Position numbers and translations under genes: made by a program
Assembly (NCBI GenBank): GCA_051278195.1
Contig: JBNMQM010000017.1
Location: forward strand, 7,489 to 71,488
DNA length: 64,000 nucleotides
DNA from: JAHRVQ01 sp051278195
GTDB taxonomy: Bacteria > Pseudomonadota > Gammaproteobacteria > Pseudomonadales > Azotimanducaceae
Reading direction: 5' to 3'
Notes under the pieces: model-generated
What the model saw: only the letters and a program-made list of their open reading frames with translations
What the model was told of the DNA's origin: nothing
Database searches by the model: none
Shown here: positions 51,903 to 60,441 of the stretch, in pieces
How positions within the stretch are numbered: position 1 is the stretch's first letter
Layout of the letters: every line of letters starts with the position of its first letter

Positions 51903-53033
51903 ATGGCAAAACGAGATTATTACGAGGTTCTTGGCGTCGATCGAGACGCGAGCGAAAAGGACATTAAGAAAGCCTATCGTCGCTTAGCTATGAAGTACCA
52001 CCCAGATCGCAATCCTGACGACGTTGACGCCGACGCCAAGTTCAAAGAGGCGAGCGAGGCGGCTGAAATTCTGACCAGCGCGGAGAAACGTCAGTCCTAC
52101 AATCAGTTTGGCCATGCAGCCTTTGAAGGCGGCGGCGGTGGCGGCGGTTTCAATGGCGGCAATGGCAACTTTGGCTCGGTTTTCGAAGATATTTTTGGCG
52201 ACGTATTTTCCGGCGGTGGTCGTGGCGGCGGTCGTCAGGTGCAACGTGGTTCCGATCTAAAATATATTCTCGATTTGGATTTGGAAGAGGCTGTACGCGG
52301 TACCAACCCTAAGATCACCATACCTGCCTTGGTAGAGTGCATGTCATGTTTGGGTTCTGGTGCCAAAAAAGGTAGCACCCCTGTTGATTGCGTTCAGTGC
52401 GCCGGTGCTGGCCAGGTGACGGCTCGACAAGGGTTCTTCTCCATTCAGCAAACCTGTCCCCGCTGTCGCGGCCGAGGCAAAATGATTTCTGATCCGTGTC
52501 AGCCGTGCCGCGGCCAAGGTCGTGTTGAAGAGACTAAAACGCTCTCGGTGAAGGTACCGCCTGGCGTCGATACTGGCGATCGTATTCGGTTGGCCGGTCA
52601 GGGCGAAGCTGGCGCGAATGGAGGTCCATCGGGCGATCTTTATGTGCAGATGAATGTACGTGATCACAAAATATTTACCCGCGAAGACGAACATCTTTAT
52701 TGTGAAGTACCCATTAGCTTTGTTGATGCAGCATTGGGTGGCGAGTTAGAAGTGCCAACGTTGGATGGTCGCGTCAACCTGAAAATTCCCTCGGAAACTC
52801 AAACCGGAAAGCTGTTTCGATTGAGAGGTAAGGGTGTCAACGTGACTCAGATTAGAGGTGGTTCGGTGGGTGACCTTTATTGCCGTGTGGTCGTGGAAAC
52901 GCCGGTTGGTTTGTCTAAGCAGCAAAAAGAGCTGCTCAAAGAGTTCGCCGGTCACGCCGAACAAAAACAGTCTCCTAAGCAAGCGTCGTGGGTTGATAAC
53001 GTTAAAGGGTTTTTTGATTCGTTGACGGATTAG
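51903..53033 (+). CDS. dnaJ: Co-chaperone DnaJ (Hsp40)
   Basis: 376 residues: J-domain with HPD (YRRLAMKYHPDRNPDD), a Gly-rich stretch, then four zinc-binding CxxCxGxG repeats (CMSCLGSG, CVQCAGAG, CPRCRGRG, CPACRGQG-like CQPCRGQG) near 145-210, and the C-terminal substrate domains. Stimulates DnaK ATPase. Follows dnaK after 139 nt with attenuator-like hairpins between. Confidence 0.97.
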   Translation: MAKRDYYEVLGVDRDASEKDIKKAYRRLAMKYHPDRNPDDVDADAKFKEASEAAEILTSAEKRQSYNQFGHAAFEGGGGGGGFNGGNGNFGSVFEDIFGDVFSGGGRGGGRQVQRGSDLKYILDLDLEEAVRGTNPKITIPALVECMSCLGSGAKKGSTPVDCVQCAGAGQVTARQGFFSIQQTCPRCRGRGKMISDPCQPCRGQGRVEETKTLSVKVPPGVDTGDRIRLAGQGEAGANGGPSGDLYVQMNVRDHKIFTREDEHLYCEVPISFVDAALGGELEVPTLDGRVNLKIPSETQTGKLFRLRGKGVNVTQIRGGSVGDLYCRVVVETPVGLSKQQKELLKEFAGHAEQKQSPKQASWVDNVKGFFDSLTD

Positions 53034-53035
53034 CC

Positions 53036-53073
53036 GCTGGCGGCCTTGCCCTGAAATCGTTATCCTCGCCAGC
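53036..53073 (+). terminator. Hairpin between dnaJ and dapB
   Basis: GCTGGCG (53036-53042) is the reverse complement of CGCCAGC (53067-53073), followed by CTTTACAGCTTTT. The 24-nt loop makes it a weak terminator at best. Confidence 0.35.
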
Positions 53074-53097
53074 CTTTACAGCTTTTAGAATCTGAAC

Positions 53098-53907
53098 ATG
53101 ACAAATATCGCCATCGTTGGTGCCGCGGGCCGAATGGGCAAGACCCTGATTGAGACGATTCTCAATAATCCTGATGCGACCCTTACTGCAGCAGTCGAGC
53201 AACCCGGCGTTGGCGTAATTGGCGCCGACGCGGGGGAATTGGCTGGCGTAGGATATTTAGGAGTCTCTGTCACCGATAGCCTCGAAGCTGTGATGGGCGA
53301 TTTTGACGTTTTGATAGATTTCACTATCGCAAAAGCTACTGAAGCGCATGTGGCGCTATGTGCGAAAGCTGGGAAGAAGCTGATTATTGGCACGACAGGT
53401 CTTGATGCAGCGCAAAATGCTCAGGTTGCGGATGCGGCGAAGAAAATCGCAATTGTTTATGCGCCCAACTACAGCGTGGGTGTGAACGCGACCTTCAAAC
53501 TGCTCGATATTGCGGCGCGTATCTTCGGTGACACCGTTGATATCGAGATCACAGAGGCTCACCATCGCCATAAAGTTGATGCACCTTCCGGTACTGCGCT
53601 CAAGATGGGTGAAGTCATTGCCGGTGCGCTAGGTCGAGATCTCAGCGATGTAGCCGTTTATGGCCGAGAAGGACATACCGGAGAGCGTGATCGACAAACT
53701 ATTGGGTTTTCGACGATTCGGGGCGGCGACATTATCGGCGAGCATCAGGTGATGTTTGCGGGTCAGGGTGAGCGTCTTGAAATTACCCACCGGGCCCAGA
53801 GTCGCGCTAATTTTGCCGAGGGAGCCGTGAGAGCTGCCGTGTGGGTCTCAGGCGAGAATACTGGCATTTATGACATGCAAGATGTGCTCGGTTTAAAGAA
53901 TATGTAG
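53098..53907 (+). CDS. dapB: 4-hydroxy-tetrahydrodipicolinate reductase
   Basis: Lysine/diaminopimelate synthesis. 269 residues. IAIVGAAGRMGKTLIE is the NAD(P)H-binding loop; EAHHRHKVDAPSGTALKMGE holds the catalytic histidine pair and lysine. GTTGLD and APNYSVGVN are further family motifs. Followed by a strong terminator. Confidence 0.97.
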   Translation: MTNIAIVGAAGRMGKTLIETILNNPDATLTAAVEQPGVGVIGADAGELAGVGYLGVSVTDSLEAVMGDFDVLIDFTIAKATEAHVALCAKAGKKLIIGTTGLDAAQNAQVADAAKKIAIVYAPNYSVGVNATFKLLDIAARIFGDTVDIEITEAHHRHKVDAPSGTALKMGEVIAGALGRDLSDVAVYGREGHTGERDRQTIGFSTIRGGDIIGEHQVMFAGQGERLEITHRAQSRANFAEGAVRAAVWVSGENTGIYDMQDVLGLKNM

Positions 53908-54268
53908 CGCCACAAAAAGACGATGCAGCTGGCTTCTGGAAGTCCATTCCACTAGAATACCGCGCCAGCGAAGTGTCATAGCGCAAAGCAAAACGCGCTC
54001 CCGAAATGGTCGAGTAACTGGTCGAAATTATTGCAAGCTAGAATAAGTAATCGGAATAATTAGAAAGCGAGATGGAAGCAATTCCCTCTCGCTTTTTTTC
54101 GATCTGAACACTTTACGAAGTGCGCTTTTACGACAATTTACGACGTGGCTTACGAGACGAGCTGCAAAACGAAGTACTAAATACGTTTCGTAGATCGATC
54201 AGACAGGTAATGACCGAACGCTATGCTTGCTTGATATTTTATATTTAACGTCCGCGGAGATTAGTAAT
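53908..54268 (+). other. Gap between dapB and carA, with terminator and leader
   Basis: 361 nt with no supported gene. A strong terminator lies at 54064-54099. Beyond it, the leader to carA has an imperfect 10-bp repeat (TTTTACGACA, ATTTACGACG at 54126-54145) and an A/T-rich stretch at about 54233-54247. No clear PyrR, ArgR or riboswitch element was recognised. Confidence 0.6.
54064..54099 (+). terminator. Intrinsic terminator after dapB
   Basis: AAAGCGAGA (54064-54072) pairs with TCTCGCTTT (54087-54095), extended inside by GGAA/TTCC, and runs into seven T. A textbook terminator, 157 nt after dapB and 170 nt before carA, so it could also attenuate carAB. Confidence 0.9.
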
Positions 54269-55414
54269 TTGGCCAATAGAGCTGTACTTGCACTAGAGAG
54301 CGGAGAGTGGTTCGAAGGGCAATCTATTGGCATTTCGGGTCAATCTGTCGGAGAGGTTGTTTTCAATACATCGCTCACGGGATACCAAGAAATTCTCACG
54401 GACCCATCTTATGCCAAGCAAATTATTACCCTGACTCATCCGCACATTGGTAACACCGGCGCGAATCTTGAGGACGAAGAGTCTGATCAAGTTTGGGCTT
54501 CGGGTCTTGTCATCAAAGACTTGCCGCTCGCTTATTCCAACTGGCGAGCAGAAATGTCCCTTTCTGAGTATCTAGTCAAACGAAACGTGGTGGCGATTGC
54601 TGGAATTGATACGCGCAAGCTGACTGGAATTTTACGGGATCAAGGCTCGCAAAAAGGGTGTTTGATTGCTGGGGAAAATTTAACCGACAGCGATATCAAC
54701 AAAGCGATAAAGGCTGCTCAGACGTTCTCGGGTCTAGAGGGATTGGACCTCGCAAAAGTCGTCTCTACACAATCAAGTTACCCTTGGCGTGAGGGTACCT
54801 GGAGTATTGGGGAAGGCTATCCGGTTAAAAGTGAATTCAAGTACAAGGTTGTCGCTTACGACTTCGGTGTTAAGCGCAACATTCTTCGCATGCTGACGGA
54901 CCGCGGCTGTGAGTTGACGGTTGTCCCAGCGCAAACTCCAGCGTCCGAAGTACTCGCGATGAAGCCAGACGGCGTGTTCCTCTCCAATGGCCCTGGCGAT
55001 CCTGATCCATGTGAATATGCCATTGCCGCTATCAAAGAAATTGTTGCCGCTGATTTGCCGGTGTTCGGCATATGTCTCGGTTTGCAGTTGCTCGGTCTCG
55101 CTGTCGGCATGAAAACAATTAAGATGGGGCATGGTCATCATGGCGCCAATCACCCAGTAAAAAATCTTGACGATGGCACGGTGCTTATCACCAGCCAAAA
55201 CCATGGTTTCTGTATTGATGATGCCAGCCTGCCTGACAATGTTCGGGTGACCCATCAATCACTGTTTGATAATTCTTTGCAGGGCATTCAATTGACTGAC
55301 CATCCAGCATTTGGTTTTCAGGGTCATCCAGAAGCCAGTCCCGGGCCCCATGATGCCGCCCCTTTGTTTGATCATTTCATTGAGCTTCTGGCTCAACGAA
55401 CGAGTGGAAACTAG
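54269..55414 (+). CDS. carA: Carbamoyl-phosphate synthase small (glutaminase) subunit
   Basis: 381 residues from the TTG at 54269, supported by GGAGA at 54256-54260 (8-nt spacing); an ATG-started longer frame at 54227 has no family match. Class-I glutaminase domain: nucleophile cysteine in FGICLGLQLLG and the His-Glu pair in FQGHPEASPGP. Supplies ammonia to CarB for arginine and pyrimidines. carB starts 2 nt after. Confidence 0.96.
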   Translation: MANRAVLALESGEWFEGQSIGISGQSVGEVVFNTSLTGYQEILTDPSYAKQIITLTHPHIGNTGANLEDEESDQVWASGLVIKDLPLAYSNWRAEMSLSEYLVKRNVVAIAGIDTRKLTGILRDQGSQKGCLIAGENLTDSDINKAIKAAQTFSGLEGLDLAKVVSTQSSYPWREGTWSIGEGYPVKSEFKYKVVAYDFGVKRNILRMLTDRGCELTVVPAQTPASEVLAMKPDGVFLSNGPGDPDPCEYAIAAIKEIVAADLPVFGICLGLQLLGLAVGMKTIKMGHGHHGANHPVKNLDDGTVLITSQNHGFCIDDASLPDNVRVTHQSLFDNSLQGIQLTDHPAFGFQGHPEASPGPHDAAPLFDHFIELLAQRTSGN

Positions 55415-55416
55415 AC

Positions 55417-58400
55417 GTGCCAAAAAGAACTGATATTGAAAGCATCCTGATTATTGGCGCCGGCCCCATCATCATTGGTCAGGCATGTGAGTTTGACTAC
55501 TCTGGTGCGCAGGCATGTAAGGCGCTGAAGGAAGAGGGTTACCGGGTGATATTGGTTAACTCCAATCCCGCGACGATCATGACAGACCCGGCAATGGCAG
55601 ATTCCACTTATATTGAGCCGGTGACTTGGGAGACCTTGGAAAAGATTATTGCGATTGAAAAACCGGACGCGATTCTACCGACGATGGGTGGGCAGACCGC
55701 ACTCAACTGCGCGTTAGATTTAGCCAAGCATGGGGTGCTCGAAAAATACGACGTAGAGCTGATCGGCGCGACCAAGGAGGCGATTGATAAGGCTGAAGAT
55801 CGACAGCTGTTTGACAATGCCATGAAAGAGATTGGACTTGAGACGCCTCATTCGGCCTTCGCGCACTCATTGGAAGAGGCACGGCAAGTACAAGCAATGT
55901 TGGGTTACCCCTGTGTGATTCGACCGTCGTTTACGATGGGTGGTTCGGGCGGCGGTATTGCCTATAACCATGAAGATTTTATTGAAATTTGTACCCGTGG
56001 CTTAGATCTCTCACCCACCAACGAGCTGTTGATTGATGAGTCGTTGGTTGGTTGGAAAGAATACGAGATGGAGGTTGTTCGGGACAAAAATGACAACTGC
56101 ATTATTGTTTGTTCGATTGAGAACCTAGACCCGATGGGCATCCACACAGGTGATTCTATTACCGTGGCGCCGGCTCAAACGCTGACTGACAAAGAGTATC
56201 AAATCATGCGTAACGCCTCTCTTGCGGTGCTGCGAGTGATCGGCGTCGAGACAGGTGGCTCGAACGTGCAGTTTGCTGTTGAACCCGATACGGGCCGCTT
56301 GGTTGTCATCGAAATGAATCCGCGGGTATCGCGCTCTTCTGCGCTGGCCAGTAAGGCGACGGGCTTTCCGATTGCCAGAGTGGCCGCCAAATTGGCAGTG
56401 GGTTACACGCTTGATGAGCTAACAAACGACATTACCGGTGGTGTCACGCCGGCATCATTCGAGCCATCTATCGATTACATTGTCACTAAGATTCCACGAT
56501 TTACATTCGAAAAGTTTCCTCAGACCGATAATTACCTCACCACGCAGATGAAATCTGTTGGTGAAGTGATGGCGATCGGCCGTACCTTTCAAGAATCATT
56601 GCAGAAAGCACTGCGCGGTCTCGAAGTAGGCATAGATGGCTTGTCTCCAGTGATGGATCAGTCTTCTCGAGATTGGCTCATAAAACTACGTAAAGAGTTA
56701 CGCGAAGCGGGTGCTGAGCGAATTCGATATGTGGCGGATGCTATGCGTTTCGACATGCCGCTTGAAGAAATATTCGAGCTGACCCAGATAGATCGTTGGT
56801 ACCTCGTGCAGATTGCTGATCTTGTTGCGGAAGAGCGATCTTTAGCAGGGCAGGCATTGGCCGGGATGGATAAGGCGCGGATGTTTGGCTTAAAACAAAA
56901 AGGTTTTTCTGATTCCCGTCTCGCCACTTTACTGGCGGTGACAGAATCTGAAGTGCGTAGTCACCGGCTAGAGCTGAATGTAAAGCCAGTCTATAGGCGC
57001 GTCGATACTTGCGCTGCTGAATTCAAATCTGCGACCGCCTATATGTATTCCACCTATGAGACTGAGTGCGAGTCCAATCCCAGTGATCGAGAAAAGATCA
57101 TGGTGCTGGGTGGTGGCCCCAACCGAATTGGTCAGGGCATTGAATTTGACTATTGCTGCGTTCATGCAGCGCTTGCGATGCGTGAAGACGGCTACGAAAC
57201 CATCATGGTCAACTGTAACCCTGAGACCGTCTCGACTGATTATGACACCAGCGATCGTTTGTATTTTGAACCACTGACGCTTGAAGATGTGTTGGCCATT
57301 GTTGATCTAGAAAAACCCAAAGGCGTGATCGTCCAGTTTGGCGGACAGACACCACTCAAGCTCGCCAATGATCTGCAAGATGCTGGCGTTAACATTATTG
57401 GTACCAGTCCTGATGCGATCGATCGAGCGGAAGATCGTGAACGTTTCCAGGAAATGATAGAAAAGTTGAAGTTGCGCCAGCCGCCCAACAAAACGATTAA
57501 GGCGATCGATGAGGGTATTAGCGCAGCTGCTGGCATCGGCTATCCATTGATTGTCCGCCCTTCTTATGTGCTTGGCGGGCGTGCGATGGAAATTGTTTAT
57601 GACGATGTTGAGCTAACGACTTATTTGCATGAAGCCGTGCAAGTATCGAATAAATCTCCGGTGTTGTTGGATAGATTTCTCGATCAAGCGATTGAAATTG
57701 ATGTGGACGTGGTCTGCGACGGGAAAGAAGTCGTGATAGGTGCGGTGATGCAGCACATCGAGCAGGCCGGCGTGCACTCGGGCGATTCTGCTTGTTCTCT
57801 GCCGCCCTATAATCTCAGCGATAGCTTGCTAGCGAGTATCCGCGAGCAGGTTAAGGCCATGGCCATCGAGCTCAATGTTATTGGCTTGATGAATGTCCAA
57901 CTGGCAATCCAAAATGGCGACATCTTTGTGCTGGAGGTCAATCCACGCGCCTCACGGACGGTGCCGTTCGTGTCAAAGTGCATTGGTCGATCTTTGGCGA
58001 AAGTGGCAGCTCGATGTATGGCGGGTACGAGCCTCGCCGATCAGGGCTTTACTGAAGAAATTGTACCGAAGTTCTTTAGTGTGAAAGAAGCGGTATTTCC
58101 GTTCGGTAAGTTCGCGCGCGTAGATCCGATTTTGGGACCTGAAATGCGGTCAACCGGAGAAGTTATGGGTGTCGCGTCAACGTTCAGTGAAGCTTATTTA
58201 AAGTCACAAATTGCAGCGGGGGACATTATCCCGAACTCTGGTACTGCCTTTTTGAGTGTGCGTGACGTCGACAAGCAAGAAGTTGTGCCGATCGCTCGCG
58301 ATCTCATTGAAATTGGCTTTGAGCTGATTGCGACCCAGGGTACAGGACAAGTTTTGAAAGACGCCGGTATTGAGGTGCGAATAGTTAATAAGGTAGCAGA

Positions 58401-58632
58401 GGGTCGACCACATATTGTTGATGCACTCAAGAATGACGAAGTTGACCTCATTGTGAATACCACTGAAGGTAAACAAGCCATTTTGGATTCTTATGCAATT
58501 CGCCGTACGGCCCTGCAACACAAGGTTTACAATGCGACCACGATGGCGGGTGCTCGGGCCTGTATCGAGGCAGTTCGGCACGGCGAGCACTATGAGGTTC
58601 ATCGGCTGCAGGATCTTCATAAAACAGTCTAG
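55417..58632 (+). CDS. carB: Carbamoyl-phosphate synthase large subunit
   Basis: 1071 residues: two ATP-grasp halves (IGAGPIIIGQACEFDYSGAQ near the N-terminus; VLGGGPNRIGQGIEFDYCCV near 560) and a C-terminal MGS-like allosteric domain (FELIATQGTGQVLKDAGIEV). Typical pyrimidine/arginine-linked enzyme. GTG start directly after carA; one transcript. Confidence 0.97.
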   Translation: MPKRTDIESILIIGAGPIIIGQACEFDYSGAQACKALKEEGYRVILVNSNPATIMTDPAMADSTYIEPVTWETLEKIIAIEKPDAILPTMGGQTALNCALDLAKHGVLEKYDVELIGATKEAIDKAEDRQLFDNAMKEIGLETPHSAFAHSLEEARQVQAMLGYPCVIRPSFTMGGSGGGIAYNHEDFIEICTRGLDLSPTNELLIDESLVGWKEYEMEVVRDKNDNCIIVCSIENLDPMGIHTGDSITVAPAQTLTDKEYQIMRNASLAVLRVIGVETGGSNVQFAVEPDTGRLVVIEMNPRVSRSSALASKATGFPIARVAAKLAVGYTLDELTNDITGGVTPASFEPSIDYIVTKIPRFTFEKFPQTDNYLTTQMKSVGEVMAIGRTFQESLQKALRGLEVGIDGLSPVMDQSSRDWLIKLRKELREAGAERIRYVADAMRFDMPLEEIFELTQIDRWYLVQIADLVAEERSLAGQALAGMDKARMFGLKQKGFSDSRLATLLAVTESEVRSHRLELNVKPVYRRVDTCAAEFKSATAYMYSTYETECESNPSDREKIMVLGGGPNRIGQGIEFDYCCVHAALAMREDGYETIMVNCNPETVSTDYDTSDRLYFEPLTLEDVLAIVDLEKPKGVIVQFGGQTPLKLANDLQDAGVNIIGTSPDAIDRAEDRERFQEMIEKLKLRQPPNKTIKAIDEGISAAAGIGYPLIVRPSYVLGGRAMEIVYDDVELTTYLHEAVQVSNKSPVLLDRFLDQAIEIDVDVVCDGKEVVIGAVMQHIEQAGVHSGDSACSLPPYNLSDSLLASIREQVKAMAIELNVIGLMNVQLAIQNGDIFVLEVNPRASRTVPFVSKCIGRSLAKVAARCMAGTSLADQGFTEEIVPKFFSVKEAVFPFGKFARVDPILGPEMRSTGEVMGVASTFSEAYLKSQIAAGDIIPNSGTAFLSVRDVDKQEVVPIARDLIEIGFELIATQGTGQVLKDAGIEVRIVNKVAEGRPHIVDALKNDEVDLIVNTTEGKQAILDSYAIRRTALQHKVYNATTMAGARACIEAVRHGEHYEVHRLQDLHKTV

Positions 58633-58645
58633 CTGACGCCTCATG

Positions 58646-58669
58646 GTCCGGCTTCCGGGGAGGCTGGAC
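58646..58669 (+). terminator. Near-palindrome after carB
   Basis: GTCCGGCTTCC and GGAGGCTGGAC fold on each other (58646-58669) with two wobble pairs. No T-run follows, so a terminator role is doubtful. Confidence 0.35.
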
Positions 58670-58734
58670 ATCTACTCTTAAATTCCTAACACTAGTGTGT
58701 TGACGTGTGACGTTTTGATCGGAACAGATTCAAT

Positions 58735-59214
58735 ATGGACAAAATCCCAATGACTGCGGCTGGTGAGGCTGCATTGAGAACTGAGTTAGACCATCTCAGG
58801 CAGATAGAGCGCCCCAGAATTATCAGCGCCATTGCAGAAGCAAGGGCGCAGGGTGACCTGCGGGAAAATGCGGAGTATCAGTATGCCAAGGAAGAGCAGG
58901 GTTTTATTGAAGGCCGTATTGCGGATGCCGAAGGTAAGTTATCCAATGTCCATATTATCGACGTTAGGACAATTCCTCATACCGGCAGGGTCATCTTTGG
59001 TGTCACTGTTCACTTGGTGAATTTGGACAATGACGAAAAGGTCACGTATAAGATTGTCGGCGATGATGAGGCTGATATCAAAGCACACAAGATATCTGTG
59101 TATTCGCCCATAGCGCGTGCTTTGATTGGCAAATCAGAGGGTGATGTCGTCGTCGTAAGGGCGCCGAGTGGTGACATCGAATATGAAATTGGCGAAGTAC
59201 AGCACCTCGAATAA
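58735..59214 (+). CDS. greA: Transcription elongation factor GreA
   Basis: 159 residues. N-terminal coiled coil with EAALRTELDHLRQIERPRII and the acidic tip DLRENAEYQYAKEEQG. The C-terminal FKBP-like domain ends SPIARALIGKSEGDVVVVRA. Rescues backtracked RNA polymerase. The carB-greA order is common in gammaproteobacteria. Its last codons and stop are duplicated in the following DNA. Confidence 0.96.
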   Translation: MDKIPMTAAGEAALRTELDHLRQIERPRIISAIAEARAQGDLRENAEYQYAKEEQGFIEGRIADAEGKLSNVHIIDVRTIPHTGRVIFGVTVHLVNLDNDEKVTYKIVGDDEADIKAHKISVYSPIARALIGKSEGDVVVVRAPSGDIEYEIGEVQHLE

Positions 59215-59236
59215 GTTCAGCACCTCGAATAAGTAC
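59197..59236 (+). repeat. 18-bp tandem duplication over the greA stop codon
   Basis: AGT(A/T)CAGCACCTCGAATA occurs at 59197-59214 and 59215-59232 and is followed by AGTAC. The greA stop TAA (59212-59214) ends the first copy. The unit is six codons long; the second copy is untranslated. Confidence 0.9.
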
Positions 59237-59278
59237 GGCCGGCGGCCTGCATACCTAGATTTCGACCTAGCTGATTGT

Positions 59279-59590
59279 CTAGAGAAGGTCCGTTCGAAGG
59301 ATGTTGGACAAGCCAGCCTGAGGCTTAGCGGCAGCCTTGTAGATAAGCGCCACGTTGCCTGTGCGTTGAATGAGTTCTGCCCCGGTTAAGCGAATGAGTT
59401 CAGATACGGTTTCTTTTCGATCATCTCTGTCATCAGCATAAATCTTCACTTTGATGAGTTCGTGATCGTTTAACGCACGGTTGAGCTCTGCCACCACGCT
59501 GTCACTAAAACCGTTGCCACCGATGGTGACCACGGGATTGAGTTTGTGACCAATTGCGCGGAATCGTTTTTGCTGTGATTTATCTGCCAT
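59279..59590 (-). CDS. yhbY: Ribosome-assembly RNA-binding protein YhbY (CRS1-YhbY)
   Basis: 103 residues, KH-like CRM domain. QQKRFRAIGHKLNPVVTIGG then NGFSDSVVAEL contains the GxxG-type RNA loop (GGNG), and HELIKVKIY is conserved. Associates with pre-50S particles. Divergent from rlmE, the usual arrangement. Confidence 0.95.
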   Translation of the reverse strand: MADKSQQKRFRAIGHKLNPVVTIGGNGFSDSVVAELNRALNDHELIKVKIYADDRDDRKETVSELIRLTGAELIQRTGNVALIYKAAAKPQAGLSNILRTDLL

Positions 59591-59655
59591 GGATTCATAA
59601 TGGGTCTAGAGGGGCGGAGGATTCTACATGAGAACGACTTCGCCAGCGAGTATCT

Positions 59656-60282
59656 ATGAAAAAATCCAAATCTAGTCACCAGTGGCTAAAGGAACACGAA
59701 GACGACGAGTTTGTGAAGCGTGCCCGGGCTGAGGGTTATCGCTCGCGTGCCGCCTATAAGTTATTGGAAATAAAAGAAAAATATAACCTATTGAAGCCAG
59801 GGCAGTGTGTGGTTGATCTGGGTGCAGCGCCCGGTGGTTGGTCTCAGGTGGCGCAAAAAGCAGTCGGAAACAAGGGCTGTGTGATCGCGCTCGACATACT
59901 GCCGATGGAAGAAATTCAGGATGTGACCTTTATTCAAGGCGATTTCACCGAAACTGGGCCTTTCGAAGCCCTGCTCGCTGAAATCGCAGAAATGCCCGTA
60001 GACCTTGTAATTTCTGATATGGCCCCAAACTTGAGTGGTATGAAGCAGGTAGATCAGCCTGCGGCTGCCTACTTTGTGGAGCTTGCAATTGATCTATCAG
60101 AGCAAGTCCTGAAACCCGGTGGTAGCCTGGTTTGTAAGTGCTTTGAAGGTCAAGGTATCAATGGCATACGTGAAGCGTTCAGAGGTAGGTTTAAGACGGT
60201 TGCTAACTTCAAGCCCAAGTCTTCTCGAAGTCGGTCACCAGAAATATTTGTCATCGGGCAAGGGTTTACGAAAACGAATTAA
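59656..60282 (+). CDS. rlmE: 23S rRNA 2'-O-methyltransferase RlmE (FtsJ/RrmJ)
   Basis: 208 residues. VDLGAAPGGWSQVA is the SAM-binding loop, VISDMAPNLSG holds the catalytic aspartate, and LVCKCFEGQG the later catalytic lysine. Methylates U2552 of 23S rRNA in E. coli. Adjacent to ftsH as is typical. Confidence 0.96.
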   Translation: MKKSKSSHQWLKEHEDDEFVKRARAEGYRSRAAYKLLEIKEKYNLLKPGQCVVDLGAAPGGWSQVAQKAVGNKGCVIALDILPMEEIQDVTFIQGDFTETGPFEALLAEIAEMPVDLVISDMAPNLSGMKQVDQPAAAYFVELAIDLSEQVLKPGGSLVCKCFEGQGINGIREAFRGRFKTVANFKPKSSRSRSPEIFVIGQGFTKTN

Positions 60283-60294
60283 GCATCTGGTGCG

Positions 60295-60300
60295 TATAAT
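60295..60300 (+). promoter_or_regulatory. Possible -10 element upstream of ftsH
   Basis: A perfect TATAAT lies 13 nt after rlmE. The expected -35 position (AAACGA, 60272-60277) is poor, so activation or only weak use is likely. Confidence 0.35.
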
Positions 60301-60441
60301 CGGCATCGATGTTATTGCACGGGGTAATGGGGTTTTTGGACGCCAGCATCTATAGTAAGGTGGTTAGCCCCAGTAACGCATGTGGCCTGTTGTAGGCCGT
60401 TGTGACATTAGTTTGCAAGAAGGGATAAAGAGGACGATCTT

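Noticed and set aside
54773..55258. 161-residue open frame on the minus strand
   Set aside because: Antisense to carA with no recognisable domain.
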